In this document: piece by piece, positions 1 through 11,772 of the stretch
Position numbering within the stretch: the stretch's first letter is position 1
How the letters are laid out: each line of letters begins with the position of its first letter
NCBI RefSeq assembly: GCF_035083965.1
Contig: NC_089732.1
Span: 10,679,424 to 10,743,423 of the forward strand
Source of the DNA: Branchiostoma lanceolatum
Taxonomy: Eukaryota > Chordata > Leptocardii > Amphioxiformes > Branchiostomatidae
Reading direction: 5' to 3'
DNA: 64,000 nt
Notes under the pieces: model-generated
What the model was told of the DNA's origin: nothing
Seen by the model: only the letters and a program-made list of their open reading frames with translations
Databases searched by the model: none
Program-made: the position numbers and the translations under genes

Positions 1-1968
1 TTCCTCTCTTTCTCAGTTACATGTGCCACATGTTTAAGAGTGCAACAAGTGGCACTATGAAAAGTGTGATTTCATATGAGCGATTAAGTACACATATCGC
101 ATGCATGCAGAGTTTCTAGACATTACAAAGTGACGAGAACCGCATGGGGATATTAGAGCAGTTTGACTTGCAACAATAAGGGCTGAAACTGTGGTGATTT
201 ATATGTGTGACATGATCGGAGCGATTCGAAGTAAAAAGCCTTCAAAGCCGGACGTAAATAGAACGTTGTCAAAATGCAACAGTTGCCTCTGTTTCCCCAA
301 GGTATCATACCGCAGCACTATATCACCTTCAGGATACCCTCTTGTTGGATGTATTTGTATTTCAAGCTTTCAGGCCAGACATATCTTTGATACAGTGTTG
401 CAATCGAGTGGGGCTAATAATGAATAGCAGTCTTTGATATATTTACCGATTTTCGTGGAAATGGTTGCAGCTAAAGATATATTCAAATCTGTCTGTAACA
501 TCGAGTCTTTTGAAATCTGTTGTACTTGATTTGATAAACGTGAATGACTTATTACGTAAAACATCATATCTAGAGCATTCCATTCCAAAGTGAAATTCAT
601 CTTAAATTTGTTTAGGACAAAGTGGTCACAACGTTTGGTCAGGGGGTACATTATGCTATCTGCCTGTTTCTATATTGGCTGCTGTGTACAAAGCCGCGAT
701 GCATAGAATACGAGCGATGTGGATGAATTTGTCGCTGGATGTGGCTAGGGGTTTAGTGTCGAAAGAGATCCTTCAATCACACACCGATTTGCGGGAGAGC
801 TTGTCAGAGAGTCGCTGTTTTTCAAGATCTTGACTATCTGCCCAGACGTCTAGACGTTTCATGTTAAAGGGGCCCAAAGCAATTTCAGAACGTTTCAGAT
901 TTACGAATTCAATTTTCTAGTATTTTCTATACATAGTAACTTTAGATAACATTATCCCATTGCATATCATTGATATACAATGGGATATCAACCTTCATGG
1001 AGCAAATATGCGATGTTGTTATGTGGGGAGAACTCATGATCATAGAAAATCTAGGCGCTGATTTTTTGGTGGTCCCAAAATATAAAGAAGTCCTCGTGCG
1101 GCTTTCTATGCTCGTTTTAAACGCCCAAGGTATAAGATAATGATAGAATGTGCTATATGATCAAGTGAATGTCAATGTCATACAGATTGCCACATCAAGA
1201 ATATTCCCAGTTTTAACGTTCTGAAACATCAAGAATATTCCCAGTTTAAACGTTCTGAAATCGCCCTTGGCTCCTTTAAGTATATCGTTTATCACACTAT
1301 TCCCTAGCACCAATAGTAAGGTCGATAATGATAGTCTTATGATAGTTCTAGCCCCTAAGGTTGTGCAGCTGAAATAGAAGTAGATGCAGTGCCTAAAGGC
1401 TGGAAGCGTGCATTCCAAATGATTGATTTCGACCGCAATAAAGGACCTTTCGTGTGAGATCAGAGATGACACGGAGAGCTGACAAAGGGGATTCTCTTTC
1501 TTTACCAACATGCTACATGTATTTACAAAAGCAAACGTGGCAGTTCGCCCATTACCACTTCCCACAGCGCTATCTATGTAATCCAGAGCTTTCACTACAA
1601 CCATGTGAGAAAGTATCATAGACCGAGGAAGATGGTTCAGTTAGCTGGTCTAAATCCGTACCACTACATCACAGTACACGTTAGCTGCAGCTCTGTAATT
1701 CGTCAACCTCATAACAGGATGTAACAAAACCAGAGTTTCAACTAGAAAGATACGCAAACCAGTAGTTCCGCTGCAGTACCAAGAAAAGCCACCAAGGAGT
1801 CCAAAATCTATACCTTTCTTTGATAGGTCAATATCTAACAATATACCAAGTTTCATAGCAATCCACAAAAAGCTACTTGAGTTATGCTGTTCAACCCAAA
1901 CCAAAACCGTTACCGACGACGCTACCGAAGACATCATCTTCTTAGCGAAGGTAGTAATCGCTATCACA
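1..1968. other. Non-coding spacer
   Basis: No convincing exon or gene is visible here. The open frames on both strands are short, have no recognisable domain and are not flanked by convincing splice sites. The only structured item is a 34-bp tandem duplication at 1192-1259 (unit beginning acatcaagaatattcccag), whose two copies differ by one base. Confidence 0.5.
1192..1259. repeat. 34-bp tandem duplication (2 copies)
   Basis: The unit acatcaagaatattcccag... occurs twice head to tail at 1192-1225 and 1226-1259 with a single t/a difference, which indicates a recent local duplication. Confidence 0.8.
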
Positions 1969-2466
1969 TAAGGCCATAGCAAATGAATTTTATGGATGGC
2001 ATCAGCGCGCTGATTAATTTTCGTCTGATTAAAAAAAAAAAGATTCCCCTCCGGAGATGGTCAACGTGACAAGAAAGTACCAAAATGGGAAAATCTGTCG
2101 TGTGCTAGCCTTGATAGTACTTGTAAATTACACTAGTGATGTAGCCATGACTGTAGTTGCAGAAGTGAAACTAGTTCGATATATAGTTGTAAAAGCGCAC
2201 TAATTCGGTAGCCATGAGTGTAGTTGCCAACTTGGTATGTGGTACCAGTGTGCCACACTAGTGTCACTTTGTGCACTTCTTGAATACAGGAATACAAGAC
2301 TTGGCTGCGATACCATGTTTTGTCGATCGTTTCAATTCTTGTTTATGGTGTCTTTTTGTTAATTCATGGATCAGCTATGTTGCGTTTTTTCAACCACTTT
2401 TTTCACCCTCTCTCATTAAATTTGGAGTCTGCAGAGGGTGTCATCCATGAAATTTGCTGCGGCGTA
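1969..2466. mobile_element. MITE family A, copy 1 (degenerate terminal inverted repeats)
   Basis: The left end reads taaggccatagcaaatg followed by atggatggcatcagcgcgc. The right end, read in reverse complement, gives agcaaatttcatggatgacacc. The same atggatgacatc core, with a taggcca-type outer end, bounds two other elements at 32994-33776 and 63224-63597. No coding capacity is visible inside. This copy is the most eroded of the three, so its right limit is uncertain by about 10 bases. Confidence 0.65.
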
Positions 2467-3459
2467 ACGAGAGAGTGCACAACTTGAGACCAACCGACCA
2501 TAAAGCGAGCACCCCCCCCCCCCAATAACCGTTATTACAGATTGAGTGATGCGTACTTTGCGGCAGTTGCCGATCGAGCCTTCTGCTTCGATTGAGTTTC
2601 GCTCAAAGATGTGATTCCAGACGGCAGACGAATTACGTAAAAAAAGTGTCTCGAATTCACGCAGAGACAGGAAATGAGATTCTGAGCGGCAGATCACTCG
2701 CACGGGCGTCCTGATGCCATCATCTGCATAACGCAACATGTAAACGATAGCTACCGCTCTAACATACAAACATGTCATTTGAACACTTGTTTTTAATTTC
2801 GAGACATTTGAAAGGATCTGTACAGTTTCTGTACTGTATTTGAGTTTGTTCCAGTTAATTTATTCGTCATTTGTTTTCTATTTCTTTTCTTCATACACTC
2901 ATACAATTTGATATTATCTATCCGTATTCGGTTGCCTTAGCCTTTGTTTAATATTCTATTTATTATGAATTATTCTTTGCTGTATTTTTTTATCATTCAT
3001 CCTTGGATCCGTGTAAAAAGCTGCGCATTTCTCAGTATGTTGTTTAAGTTCACATGTGTGTTGTCCTCAATGGAAGTTCCCAAGCCTTCTAGTCCCTTAT
3101 GATAGATTTTAGCTCCCCATTTTCCAATTCAACACCCCCTCGTTCAGTCATTTCTCGCAAGGTTAGAAAGGGCGGCTTGGCCTTCGTCTGTCCTCTATAT
3201 CTCCCGCAGCGATTTCTTCAATTTCATCTTACATTTCACATAGCCTTATTCAGTTGCGTAATGTCTGTCTGAATCCGAGATTGAGTTCGGTGGAAAATAA
3301 CAAGATGGTGAACTTATACTATAGTACCGTGTGCTGACTAACCCGAGGTTTCAAGTGCATGCAAAGAAGGAAGCATTCTTTGAAATGTATAACGGCGGCA
3401 AGAAAAAAAAAGAGTACTTCGAGGAATATAATATTGATTTTAAACCTTTTTCCTTTCAG
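2467..3459. other. Non-coding spacer
   Basis: AT-rich sequence with a C homopolymer near 2510. Nothing gene-like is seen until the candidate exon at 3460. Confidence 0.45.
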
Positions 3460-3627
3460 AAGGCAAAAATCGTGTACGGGAGCTTTGAAGACTTGCAAGG
3501 CTTGTTTTGTCTGACCATGGAGAAGGATGTCTTCTGCTATTTGGATGATGAATATGTGTTTGATTTCTCAAGAACTTTGGAAGAAGAAACGAATGATTCT
3601 GTAACCACGCATCGCATCACATTGGAA
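3460..3627 (+). CDS. Candidate internal exon, unknown protein
   Basis: A 56-codon open segment has a strong acceptor (polypyrimidine run ending tttcag at 3459) and a possible donor (gaa|gtaata at 3628), both in phase 0. The peptide contains YGSFEDLQGLFC and DVFCYLDDEYVFDF and reads like folded protein rather than random sequence, but I do not recognise the family. It lies just upstream of the orphan membrane-protein gene at 4040. Splicing to an in-frame acceptor at about 3951 (ttgacag, phase 0) would join the two, which is possible but unproven. It could also be a chance frame or part of a decayed gene. No other exon of its own was found in the window. Confidence 0.35.
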
Positions 3628-4039
3628 GTAATATGGTTTTGAGAGAGAAAGAGAGAGAGAGACGTTATTCGCCATGACACTTTATTTGCCGGACTGGTTA
3701 ACTTGTGAACGTGCCTGTTACGGCGATGCTGTAGATGTCAATCATCTCCATAGCGACACTAATAAGTGACGGCCACAGAACACAACTTAACGACGCACTT
3801 GGGTTTCATTAACGCCTGGCGTCCTGATTTGCTTTCACCGCACGTACGGTAGGGAGGCCATCTTTGCAAGTAACGTATTTCTACAGAAAATGAGACTGTC
3901 GGAAGCAAGCTTTGCCTCGAGCGCCGGTAGGAATCATTTAGATTGACAGCTCACTCAAAACAACAGAAAAGATCTCCTGCGTCTGGTAGGAGAATTCTCC
4001 ACTTTGCCACAGAACGACGATCGCAGCGTACCACACAGG

Positions 4040-5335
4040 ATGGGTGCCTTAACGGTGAGGAGCGTTCTCTTTATCTTTGTCACGACGGAATGTGTTCTCC
4101 GGGACTGCGGAATGGGCAGGCTTACCGTGGCCGCCCGCGCGCTACCGACTCCGGCGGATCAGAGCGTCGCTCCACCGGTAGACGTGCCGCTCGCCACGGT
4201 CTCAACCCTGCCGCACGTCCCGATGACAGGCGCGCTGCACCCTCCGCTGGTGTACTCCCAAACCGAGAGGGCCCCTCTGTCACAGATCAACCATCCCGCC
4301 TCACAGGCGCTGTCCACCGCCGATGCCGTCAGCATCCTGTGCGTGGCCACCATCGTCCCGATCCTGGGGATAGCCTTCATTCTGTACCCGTGCTTCCGGG
4401 ACGGAGTACTGGAGTGGCGGTTGAAATTGGATCAGAAGAAGAGAGGCCAACAGTCGAGAAGACAAACGGCTGATTTGGATATGCCACCAACCTGCACAGC
4501 ACAAAACGTGTCCAATCCGGATATCGCCGACGTTGAGTGGGCCTTTGTCTCCCCCGGAAACCGCGAGACTTTGCTGGTGGATGTTTGGAATAACAGTTCA
4601 GACGATACAACCTTAAGAACACAGCGACGTCATCTTAAGGATGAAAAGAGCCCGTGTCCGTCCGTCCCGGTACACCCGCCAGACACGTCTATCACTGAGA
4701 GTCGTTCCGAGTTTCCAAGCCCCCTGTCGCCAGACTTTCTCTGGAGAAGCATGTTTCCTTACGCAGAGACTTTCCGTCGTCTTGAACCGCCAGAATGGAG
4801 AAGTCACCAGCCTCAGAACGACATGGCGTCTTCTGACGAACAGGAGCATGTCTTTGGATTCAGCAAGAAACAGACCGACGACGATCCTTTCAAAGGTCTC
4901 AAAAGTGATGACGTCGCACACGGAAGAGGCAAGGGAAGTGAGAAGAGACGACGTAAGTTCTACAGTGTGACGTCATCAGGAGGTAGCGGTGACGGCAGCA
5001 AAACGCCGAGCCCTGTCTGGGTCAGACGGCGGTCTGTTGTCGTCATTGAGAGCACGAAAGTTGACGCGTCATCAGAGTCCGATACCGTTGGCGACAGATC
5101 AGCTCTGCGTACGGGATGGAACTCTACCGGGTCTGGTATAGACACCTTGAAGACATTATGTCAAAGAAACAGGACTTCTTCGGCAGAGAAGAATGACCCC
5201 TGCTCCGTGACGTCATCGACTGAAAGCGTCAGCAGCGGTCACGTGATCCACGTCTGCGCAGATGTGCATGTGCATGTCAGCTCTAGTTCGTCGGGAAACA
5301 ATGTGGATCGGGTCGGTTTGACAGGTTCCTCATAG
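4040..5335 (+). CDS. Orphan single-pass membrane protein with long Ser-rich tail
   Basis: An uninterrupted 431-codon frame from the ATG at 4040 (context acaggATGgg) to the stop at 5333-5335. The frame is open further upstream, but this ATG starts a signal-peptide-like stretch (MGALTVRSVLFIFV), which is why I chose it. About 70 residues of Pro/Thr-rich ectodomain follow, then one clear membrane helix (AVSILCVATIVPILGIAFIL, about residues 93-112 from this start), then Cys and a basic cluster (KKRGQQSRR). The remaining roughly 300 residues form a polar tail rich in Ser, Asp and Arg with no domain I recognise. Predicted topology is type I at the plasma membrane or in the secretory route. The coding sequence is clearly more GC-rich than the flanks and has no evident intron. 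Family and function are unknown. It could be the last exon of a larger gene whose first part is the exon at 3460. Confidence 0.7.
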   Translation: MGALTVRSVLFIFVTTECVLRDCGMGRLTVAARALPTPADQSVAPPVDVPLATVSTLPHVPMTGALHPPLVYSQTERAPLSQINHPASQALSTADAVSILCVATIVPILGIAFILYPCFRDGVLEWRLKLDQKKRGQQSRRQTADLDMPPTCTAQNVSNPDIADVEWAFVSPGNRETLLVDVWNNSSDDTTLRTQRRHLKDEKSPCPSVPVHPPDTSITESRSEFPSPLSPDFLWRSMFPYAETFRRLEPPEWRSHQPQNDMASSDEQEHVFGFSKKQTDDDPFKGLKSDDVAHGRGKGSEKRRRKFYSVTSSGGSGDGSKTPSPVWVRRRSVVVIESTKVDASSESDTVGDRSALRTGWNSTGSGIDTLKTLCQRNRTSSAEKNDPCSVTSSTESVSSGHVIHVCADVHVHVSSSSSGNNVDRVGLTGSS

Positions 5336-5531
5336 CTGACAGGTTTAACAGATAGGAGATGCTGGACAAAACACCACAGAAATGTTGACAAACATTAAGT
5401 TGTGTTATTGTATTGTGCTGCTCGACTGGGGACAGTTTTGACATCCTTCTAACAACTGTTCAACAATTCTTCAATACGTAACTGAAAAAAGATAGGTCAA
5501 TTGGGAGCATCAATTTTCCTTGTTGAACATT

Positions 5532-5619
5532 GATGAAATCAGATTTGTGAAGGAACGTTGTCTAAAGAGTTATAAGATGAAATCAGATTTGGGAAGGAAC
5601 GTTGTCTGAAGAGTTATCA
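5532..5619. repeat. 44-bp tandem duplication
   Basis: The unit gatgaaatcagatttg-gaaggaacgttgtct-aagagttat occurs twice in direct orientation with a few differences. Confidence 0.75.
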
Positions 5620-7197
5620 AGCAATCCTGCCCGACCATCTATGACACTGGCCGACTATAGGTCAGTTTTTTCTATGTCCAGCGTTTGTGACAACTTTATA
5701 TTTTGCAAAACACTTCTGTGAAAATATCAAGGGTTAGATTTCAAGAAAGGGTATTTTAGATATGACATAAACATATCTGAAAGTTATGATGAACTGTAAT
5801 GTACAACGTAATGTCTTTCTTAGACTACGCTGCGAGCGAAGTGGAAACTGCACACTTTTCAAAATGTGATGTACTAAAGGGTTTACTTCATCATTGAAAT
5901 ATTTGGAACGTTATGTTGCATACGATCATGAAATGATGAAATTCCAATGTAAAACCTTAAAACGGATATCTATGCGACTGTATTAAATTCCTAATATCAT
6001 GTAAGTTATTACGTTTATTAAGTCTTATCTACATATCAACATCATGCACAGATTTCTTTGTAAAGACAAAGTTGAAATGCTTTGGGTCTGTATGGAGGTA
6101 GCAATTACTTCAACCTGAATGAAATTTTCTATTGCTAAGATATCGTGTCTTTAAAATGTTTTGATAAGGTGACATTGAAGCAAGTAACAGTGGCTTCTTG
6201 CAACGTTAAACTGTTTGCAAGCAGATTTGATATGCTTCATAATCTATTTATATAGAAGGCTTGTATCTGAAGGGAAAAATGTACAAAAATACATCGTCTT
6301 TTAACTTGTAATAAATCTAATTCCCAACTTCCACATATCTTTTGTACTTAACATGTTGGATTAATGATTGCAATTTGATGATTGCGCTGTAAATATTGTA
6401 TACAGTGTTGCTATTCATTTTGTGTAAACCTGTCATAGGGGAAACTTTGGAGAATGGCCTTTAGCCAAATCTGTATAAACAGCACTGATAAGATAAAAAT
6501 GGAAATATAATTACATTTTGCTGAATTCCTGATTTTCCTTGTTCATCGTGAAACTGTATACCTCTTCCAGCTACGTTTATTTGAATTCATGCATATAAGT
6601 ACAAGCTGTCCAGTTGAAGTAACACTGGGAACTGAAGTGGATTCTTCAACGTTTAAGCAAGACTTTCCACGTCACTTCCAAATATCCGATCTTAAACATC
6701 AACTATGTTGTCTGCTAGAAAGACAATCTCATGGACAAACTGTCCAAAAAACGCTGCACATTTTTTGTCCATTTTCATTTCTTTATGTCTTTATCGAACT
6801 TTTCCATTTACAAAATGGGTGAGATACAATACAGGTGATTTCTCTTCTAGTTGCCTTCCTTCATTTTGATCTTTTTTTCATGAAAAACGAAATGCATAAA
6901 CCTTACTATGCAAGGAAATCGTGTATATCGACATTGGCACAACTGCACCGACGTGAAGAATATCTACTGTTTGCTGGGAGGATGCCAGGTCACATGCAGT
7001 AATTGCCGGGGGCACATAGCGGTCAATCCCAGGAGTCGTTATCTTCGCACACAGTAAAGACAGGGTATTATGGAATCGGCGATGTCATGCATCTAGCCTG
7101 ACTAAAATCTGTCTCTGTCTCCATCTAGCTGGTATAACCACCCTTCGGCGTAAAACACACCAGCTTCGCAGGCACGCGGAACGATAGTAGCTGGTTA

Positions 7198-7292
7198 TAT
7201 TACACTGGACGACCTGTCACACCTAGCCTTATTACACTGAACAGCCTGTCACACATAACCTTATTACACTGAACGGCCTGTCCCATATAACA
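7198..7292. repeat. Three tandem ~32-bp units
   Basis: The word attacactg(g/a)ac-gcctgtc is repeated three times in direct orientation at about 32-bp spacing with moderate divergence. Confidence 0.7.
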
Positions 7293-8457
7293 TTAGCACA
7301 TCAAGCTGCAAGCGTTGTTTAAAGCCATCCAGGATGCCCCTACTGTACTTGATGCTAACGAGTTCCTCTCTACGATATAGTTCATGGAAAAAGGACATTC
7401 TTTAAAGCTATCTTGCGAGGATGCCTATACTGTACTCGCTAACTTGGTGGTAACGAGTTCCACTCTACGATACAGTTCTTGGTAAACATGAATATTTGAA
7501 CACTTCAATCCTAGGTTGACAACTCTGGTACTTGCAGTCGTGACTATTTCTCGTGCTCCTTACAGCCCATTATCCCCTGGTGGTGTGAGAGAGAGAGACA
7601 CAGGCTTCCTGGTATCTGACAGTTTACAAATACCTTCTTGGAAACTAAAAGTCTTACGAGCAAAGGTTCTATAAACCTTAGCCCAAAATGAAACTTTCAT
7701 CGGGGAGACAGTCGGCAACAAGCCCAGGCTTTTGGTGGGGCTTTACAAGGACCATATAAAGGCAAATACGCCAATCCTCCACAAGCTGCAAGGACTTGCC
7801 AACATCGTGTTCAGAAGCTACATGTACCTTTCCTCACAAGTCCCTGAAAAGCAGCATGTGTTCATTGATGATTCTGCCGTGTAGGAAGCCGTCTTTTGTA
7901 AGTACAGACTCGACATTTGGTCACTATTTGATGGTATATTGGATGAAGGAGTTGATTTGACACTTGACATTTGGCAACCATCCGGAGCCGCAGTCACTTG
8001 CCAACTGCATAAAGCTTTTGGAAAATACCTGTTGGCAGTGGTATACAGCGTTTGGAAAATCAACTCAACGTCGTGAAACACGAAACAGCTGGTAGAACAA
8101 ACAGGTCGGGTTCCATAATGGATGCCAGGAGACACTTCGCCATACGCTTATGTTCCTTACATATAGTAATAGAACACACGCACTTCTGCTAAGGTCACAT
8201 TTGAAAAAACGGGGCCCGGCCGGGCTGTTTGTGTGAACGTAAATTGAACCATTCATATATGAAATATACAAATGGTGCTCCTGATTAATTTTTGCAACTT
8301 TGTTTGTGTCTTTATATCATACGTTTTTTTCTCGCAAACCGTCCGACGATAGCAAATTGTGACCTTAGCATTCGTGGGGGCACATGAAAAAGAAATGTAT
8401 ATCGCCAACGATAATGGTACAAACAGTTTTACATGACACATAACGTAAGCGACTCAC

Positions 8458-8634
8458 ATGGACAGCGTGTCTTGTTACATTGTCCCTTCTGCTCAGCCAG
8501 GCCTGCACAGCTCCTCCCACGCCCGGGGGTGGGGGTGGGGTTGTCACAGCTCCGATGCCTCACCCGTAACCCCAGCCCACACGACTCCGAGCACGGCCCC
8601 CACTCACCCCACTCACCCCAGCCACCGTCAAGGA
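8458..8634 (-). CDS. Thrombospondin type-1 repeat exon (partial gene)
   Basis: One 177-bp exon on the minus strand, acceptor ctag just above 8634 and donor cat|gtgagt at 8457, phase 1 at both ends as is usual for TSP1 exons. It encodes WGEWGEWGPCSESCGLGLRV, then RHRSC, GRGRSC and CNKTRCP. This is a full TSP1 repeat: the Trp ladder at the start, the CSESCG core and six cysteines. TSP1 repeats are extracellular modules binding matrix and glycans. The nearest upstream minus-strand exons (12205-13008) encode a signal peptide and PAN-like domain, so this may be the same secreted protein. The visible phases do not join directly (the PAN exon ends in phase 0 at its best donor), so an unseen exon or a weaker donor is needed. 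Confidence 0.8.
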
Positions 8635-8756
8635 CTAGACGAAAAAAAGAAGAAAAACAACAACATCTAGTCGATCTTTTGCACAATTTTAAACATAGCA
8701 AAACCTACAATACGTGAAACAGAAAATAAGGTGTTTATGTGTGACTGTATGTATGT

Positions 8757-8912
8757 GTGAGTGTGTGTGTGTGTGCGTGCTTCTGTGAGTGCGTGTGAGT
8801 GAGTGAGTGAGTGAGTGAGTGAGTGAGTGAGTGCGTGTGAGTGAGTGCGTGTGTGTGTGATTGCGTTTGAGTGAGTGAGTGCGTGTGTGTGTGTTTGTGA
8901 GTGAGTGTATAT
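8757..8912. repeat. GAGT/GT microsatellite
   Basis: Runs of gagt and gtgt units, imperfect, over about 155 bp. The His/Thr-rich frames on the minus strand here are an artefact of this repeat. Confidence 0.95.
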
Positions 8913-10534
8913 CAGACGAGACAATACCGTTTATTTGCATGATCTCAATAGCAAACTAACATGCCTAATTTTTATCACCCTTGAAATATAAAGAAACGGG
9001 CAAAGATCATCACTACATGCGCGTATTGGTAAATCTATACATGAAAGCTGCACGATTGCACGAAAATATTCAATTTAACGTACAAAGGGAAATCAGATAG
9101 AGTCAGCGGTGTACCTAATGCATGGATCGACATAGAATAGCCTTATTTAACCTGCAGTATATGTCACATCATTGCTGACATGAGAATACGCACTTACATC
9201 TACCGATCTCAAAATAGATATGATCATGATGAACTGATATCTTACAAAACATGTTGATAGAATAAGCATCAGTCTAAAAATATCGAGTCATTGAAATAGA
9301 TACACCTTATGTGATACCCGCGTATCATTATTCGTTTCTATTGTTGTTCCAGAAGCGAAATTTTACCTCGAATTCAAAATAGGAATACCATTGAGAAACA
9401 CAGACATTATATCATTGTTTACGACACTGCATGTTTCCTATAGGAGACAGGGAAACATGTTGTTTATAGTGTTTTCTTATTCTTCTGGTTCCTTTTAAAA
9501 GTGTCCTCGAGGTTTCTCTCTAATCTTTATGAAGATCGCGAGGTAATATATGGGTACCGGGTGAAGACCCTGCGCAGTGTGAATACATGCATGTGTTCAC
9601 AGCCGAAATACGTGGTCTACTGTTGCATTTTACCCCTCCCCATTTTTATCTCCATAAAAAGTGGAGATAGAGTCTTGGGTGTGTCTGTGTGTGAACCTCT
9701 CGATGGATTACGACGATATTTGGTGTGTGGGTAGGTGTTGGAAAGACAAAGGTCAAGGGCGATTTTGGGTCCTTGGTACTGCAGCAGAACTTACGTTTTT
9801 TGTATATTTTGACCTGGAAAATCTATGGTCTTATTTTTGTGGGTGTCAGATAGCTTGTGATGTGAGGAAGAAGTAGTGTATGTTTGGGCCCCCTGGCAGC
9901 TTGCTCTTGAACTAGGTGTTTTTGTCAAAATCTTCCAAGGAGAATAAGTGAACAAAGGAACGACAGATTTTCATGATATTTAGTTTTTCAGGTAGCTTAA
10001 ACAGAGATGTACATAATAAAGTGCAGATTATGTAACTTGGGACTTAATTTGCATAATTAATGAGGAAAATCTATATTCGCAATGTTTTCCATTATAGGAC
10101 TCAAATAACACGTAACACATGTCTTTTATGGCAGGTGAAACATTGGCAGATACCAATTATGCAAATAAATTCCTAATTTGCATAATTGATGCAAAATTGC
10201 CGTACCGGTAATTCATCTAAGTGGTAAATGATTGGAATGCCAATATTGCGACATGTGTAAGTTAGTCAAAGGTGTACATGACCAAGCATAGATTATGTAG
10301 ATGTGGAAGTTATTCACATAAATCAGCACATTTCATGGAGATATGAGGTCTCCGAACTCTTGTTGCCAAATAGTATTTCTCTCCTTATTTCCGGATACGT
10401 CTTAAAGTAGATTGAGTCGCACAGATGTTTGGAAGAGATGGCTCTGAGAGGAAATATTGGGTTTCTAGTTGCAGTTTGTGATATCCCTGCTGCACAGTCC
10501 CGATAAGACTGGAGATATCAAAACACACACTCTT

Positions 10535-10835
10535 AGTGGGGTCGTGTGGTGTAACGGCAGGGTGTTTGGCCCAGAGTCCTGGGTTCGAATCCTGTCATGT
10601 AATCGATCATGTGCCATTGGGAAAGGCACTTTACACGATGTTTCTTACTCCACCCAGGTGTAAAAACTGGTGCCTGACTTGAACTGGGGAGCAGATAAAA
10701 GGCAGTGAAAGGAGAGGTTTAAAGTCCGCCTTCCAATACTGCGCCCTAGGCACTAGTAGATAACAACCCATTGCCCCTACGGCATCTAAAAGACTATGGG
10801 GCTACCTTTATCTTTCGCATGTCTACCTTTACCTT
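10535..10835 (+). mobile_element. tRNA-derived SINE
   Basis: The head looks like a tRNA gene: A box tggtgtaacgg at 10547-10557 and a perfect B box ggttcgaatcc at 10582-10592. A conserved body follows (gccattgggaaaggcac-tt, then ctccacccaggtg), and the element ends near a pyrimidine-rich tcgcatgtctacctttacc. The same body (ccattgggaaaggtactt ... ctcaggtga) recurs in the copies at about 38500 and 19730. The limits are estimates. Confidence 0.75.
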
Positions 10836-11662
10836 TTACATGGTCAGAGGTCATCGGTTGCGGCGAGACAACTTCCGCTTCACCATGAATCTTACCCTGA
10901 CGTAAGTGCAAGCGGTCTAGGTTCGATCATTTTTATTCAGAACAGAAGCGTTGCAACCAGCGACTAGAATTTGAATTCGAACTTTTTCCTATAACTGAAG
11001 CTTTAGCCTAGGCGATTGGTACAAAATGTAGGTAAGTACAATTGTGCAAATTGTGGTAAAAGCATGAAACTTGGTATGATGAATCTCGAGGATGTACGGT
11101 TGCTAGGAAACCAATTTATCGCTTCTGTACTAGACTGCGTAGTTTGAAAACCTAACTAGAATCATAAGGCTAGATAGGACGTTAAGCCAGCGTCACACTG
11201 CCAACAACCTTCCGCTTAGTCTAAAGATTTGATCGCAATAATATGTTCGAATTTCAGATTCGCCTGAGACTTGAGCGCATGTTTCACCCTGTTACATTGG
11301 CCGTGGCTTGGTGATCCGTGAACATCGGCCGATCCCTAGATTTGTGCAGTGATTTAGATGAAACTGGTCGTTTTCCGCTTAAAATATCCTTATGAGCTTG
11401 CAGATTCGGGTGAGCTATTTCCTGCTTTGTGACGTAGGCACAATAACTATGCACTGGTGTGAATTTGAGCACCAAGGACGGCACCGTCATGAAGTACTAG
11501 TACTCTATTTGTTTTTCTAGAACACTGAAGCTCAAGTTGCAGCATCGTGTTTTTTAAAAATAGTTTTGGCAGTTTGATTCAAATGTAATGAAACTACTCT
11601 GTTGCACACGCTACAGCTGGATAACATGTCCTCGTTATGTTACCTACGGTGACGTCACAGAC

Positions 11663-11755
11663 ATGTTAAAACACCTCCCAGTCCTTACCCTCATCCTGGC
11701 ACTGTTGCCCGTGGTAGTCAGTAGCAGCACAGAAGCAGTAGTAGGGCGGGATTGA
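11663..11755 (+). CDS. 30-residue signal-peptide-like open frame
   Basis: The ATG at 11663 opens a 30-codon frame beginning MLKHLPVLTLILALLPVVVS, which has the n/h/c layout of a secretory signal followed by SSTEAVV and a stop. A perfect TGACGTCA palindrome lies 6 bp upstream of the ATG (11650-11657). It could be the first exon of a secreted-protein gene, with a possible donor gca|gtagta inside it, or a chance frame. No downstream partner exon was recognised. Confidence 0.3.
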   Translation: MLKHLPVLTLILALLPVVVSSSTEAVVGRD

Positions 11756-11772
11756 GCCGGGGCGCTCTTGGC

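Larger units (their letters stand above)
5336..8457. other. 3' flank and non-coding spacer
   Basis: Probably contains the 3' UTR of the membrane-protein gene; an aataaa lies at about 6310. The rest shows no exon. It holds a 44-bp tandem duplication at 5532-5619, three 32-bp units at 7198-7292, and a diverged direct duplication of about 90 bp at about 7322-7500 (shared words include taacgagttcc and ctctacgata). Confidence 0.45.

Noticed and set aside
3943..4473. 176-codon + frame overlapping the orphan membrane protein
   Set aside because: Arg/Pro-rich +1 shadow in GC-rich DNA; the other frame is far longer and has signal peptide and membrane helix.
8667..8940. His/Thr/Ser-rich open frames on the minus strand
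   Set aside because: They are translations of the GAGT/GT microsatellite.
9501..9876. Two overlapping + frames of about 75 codons
   Set aside because: They lie in repetitive-looking AT-rich sequence and show no domain.
10541..10600. Functional tRNA gene
   Set aside because: A and B boxes are good, but no acceptor stem closes and the sequence continues into a SINE body seen elsewhere in the window.
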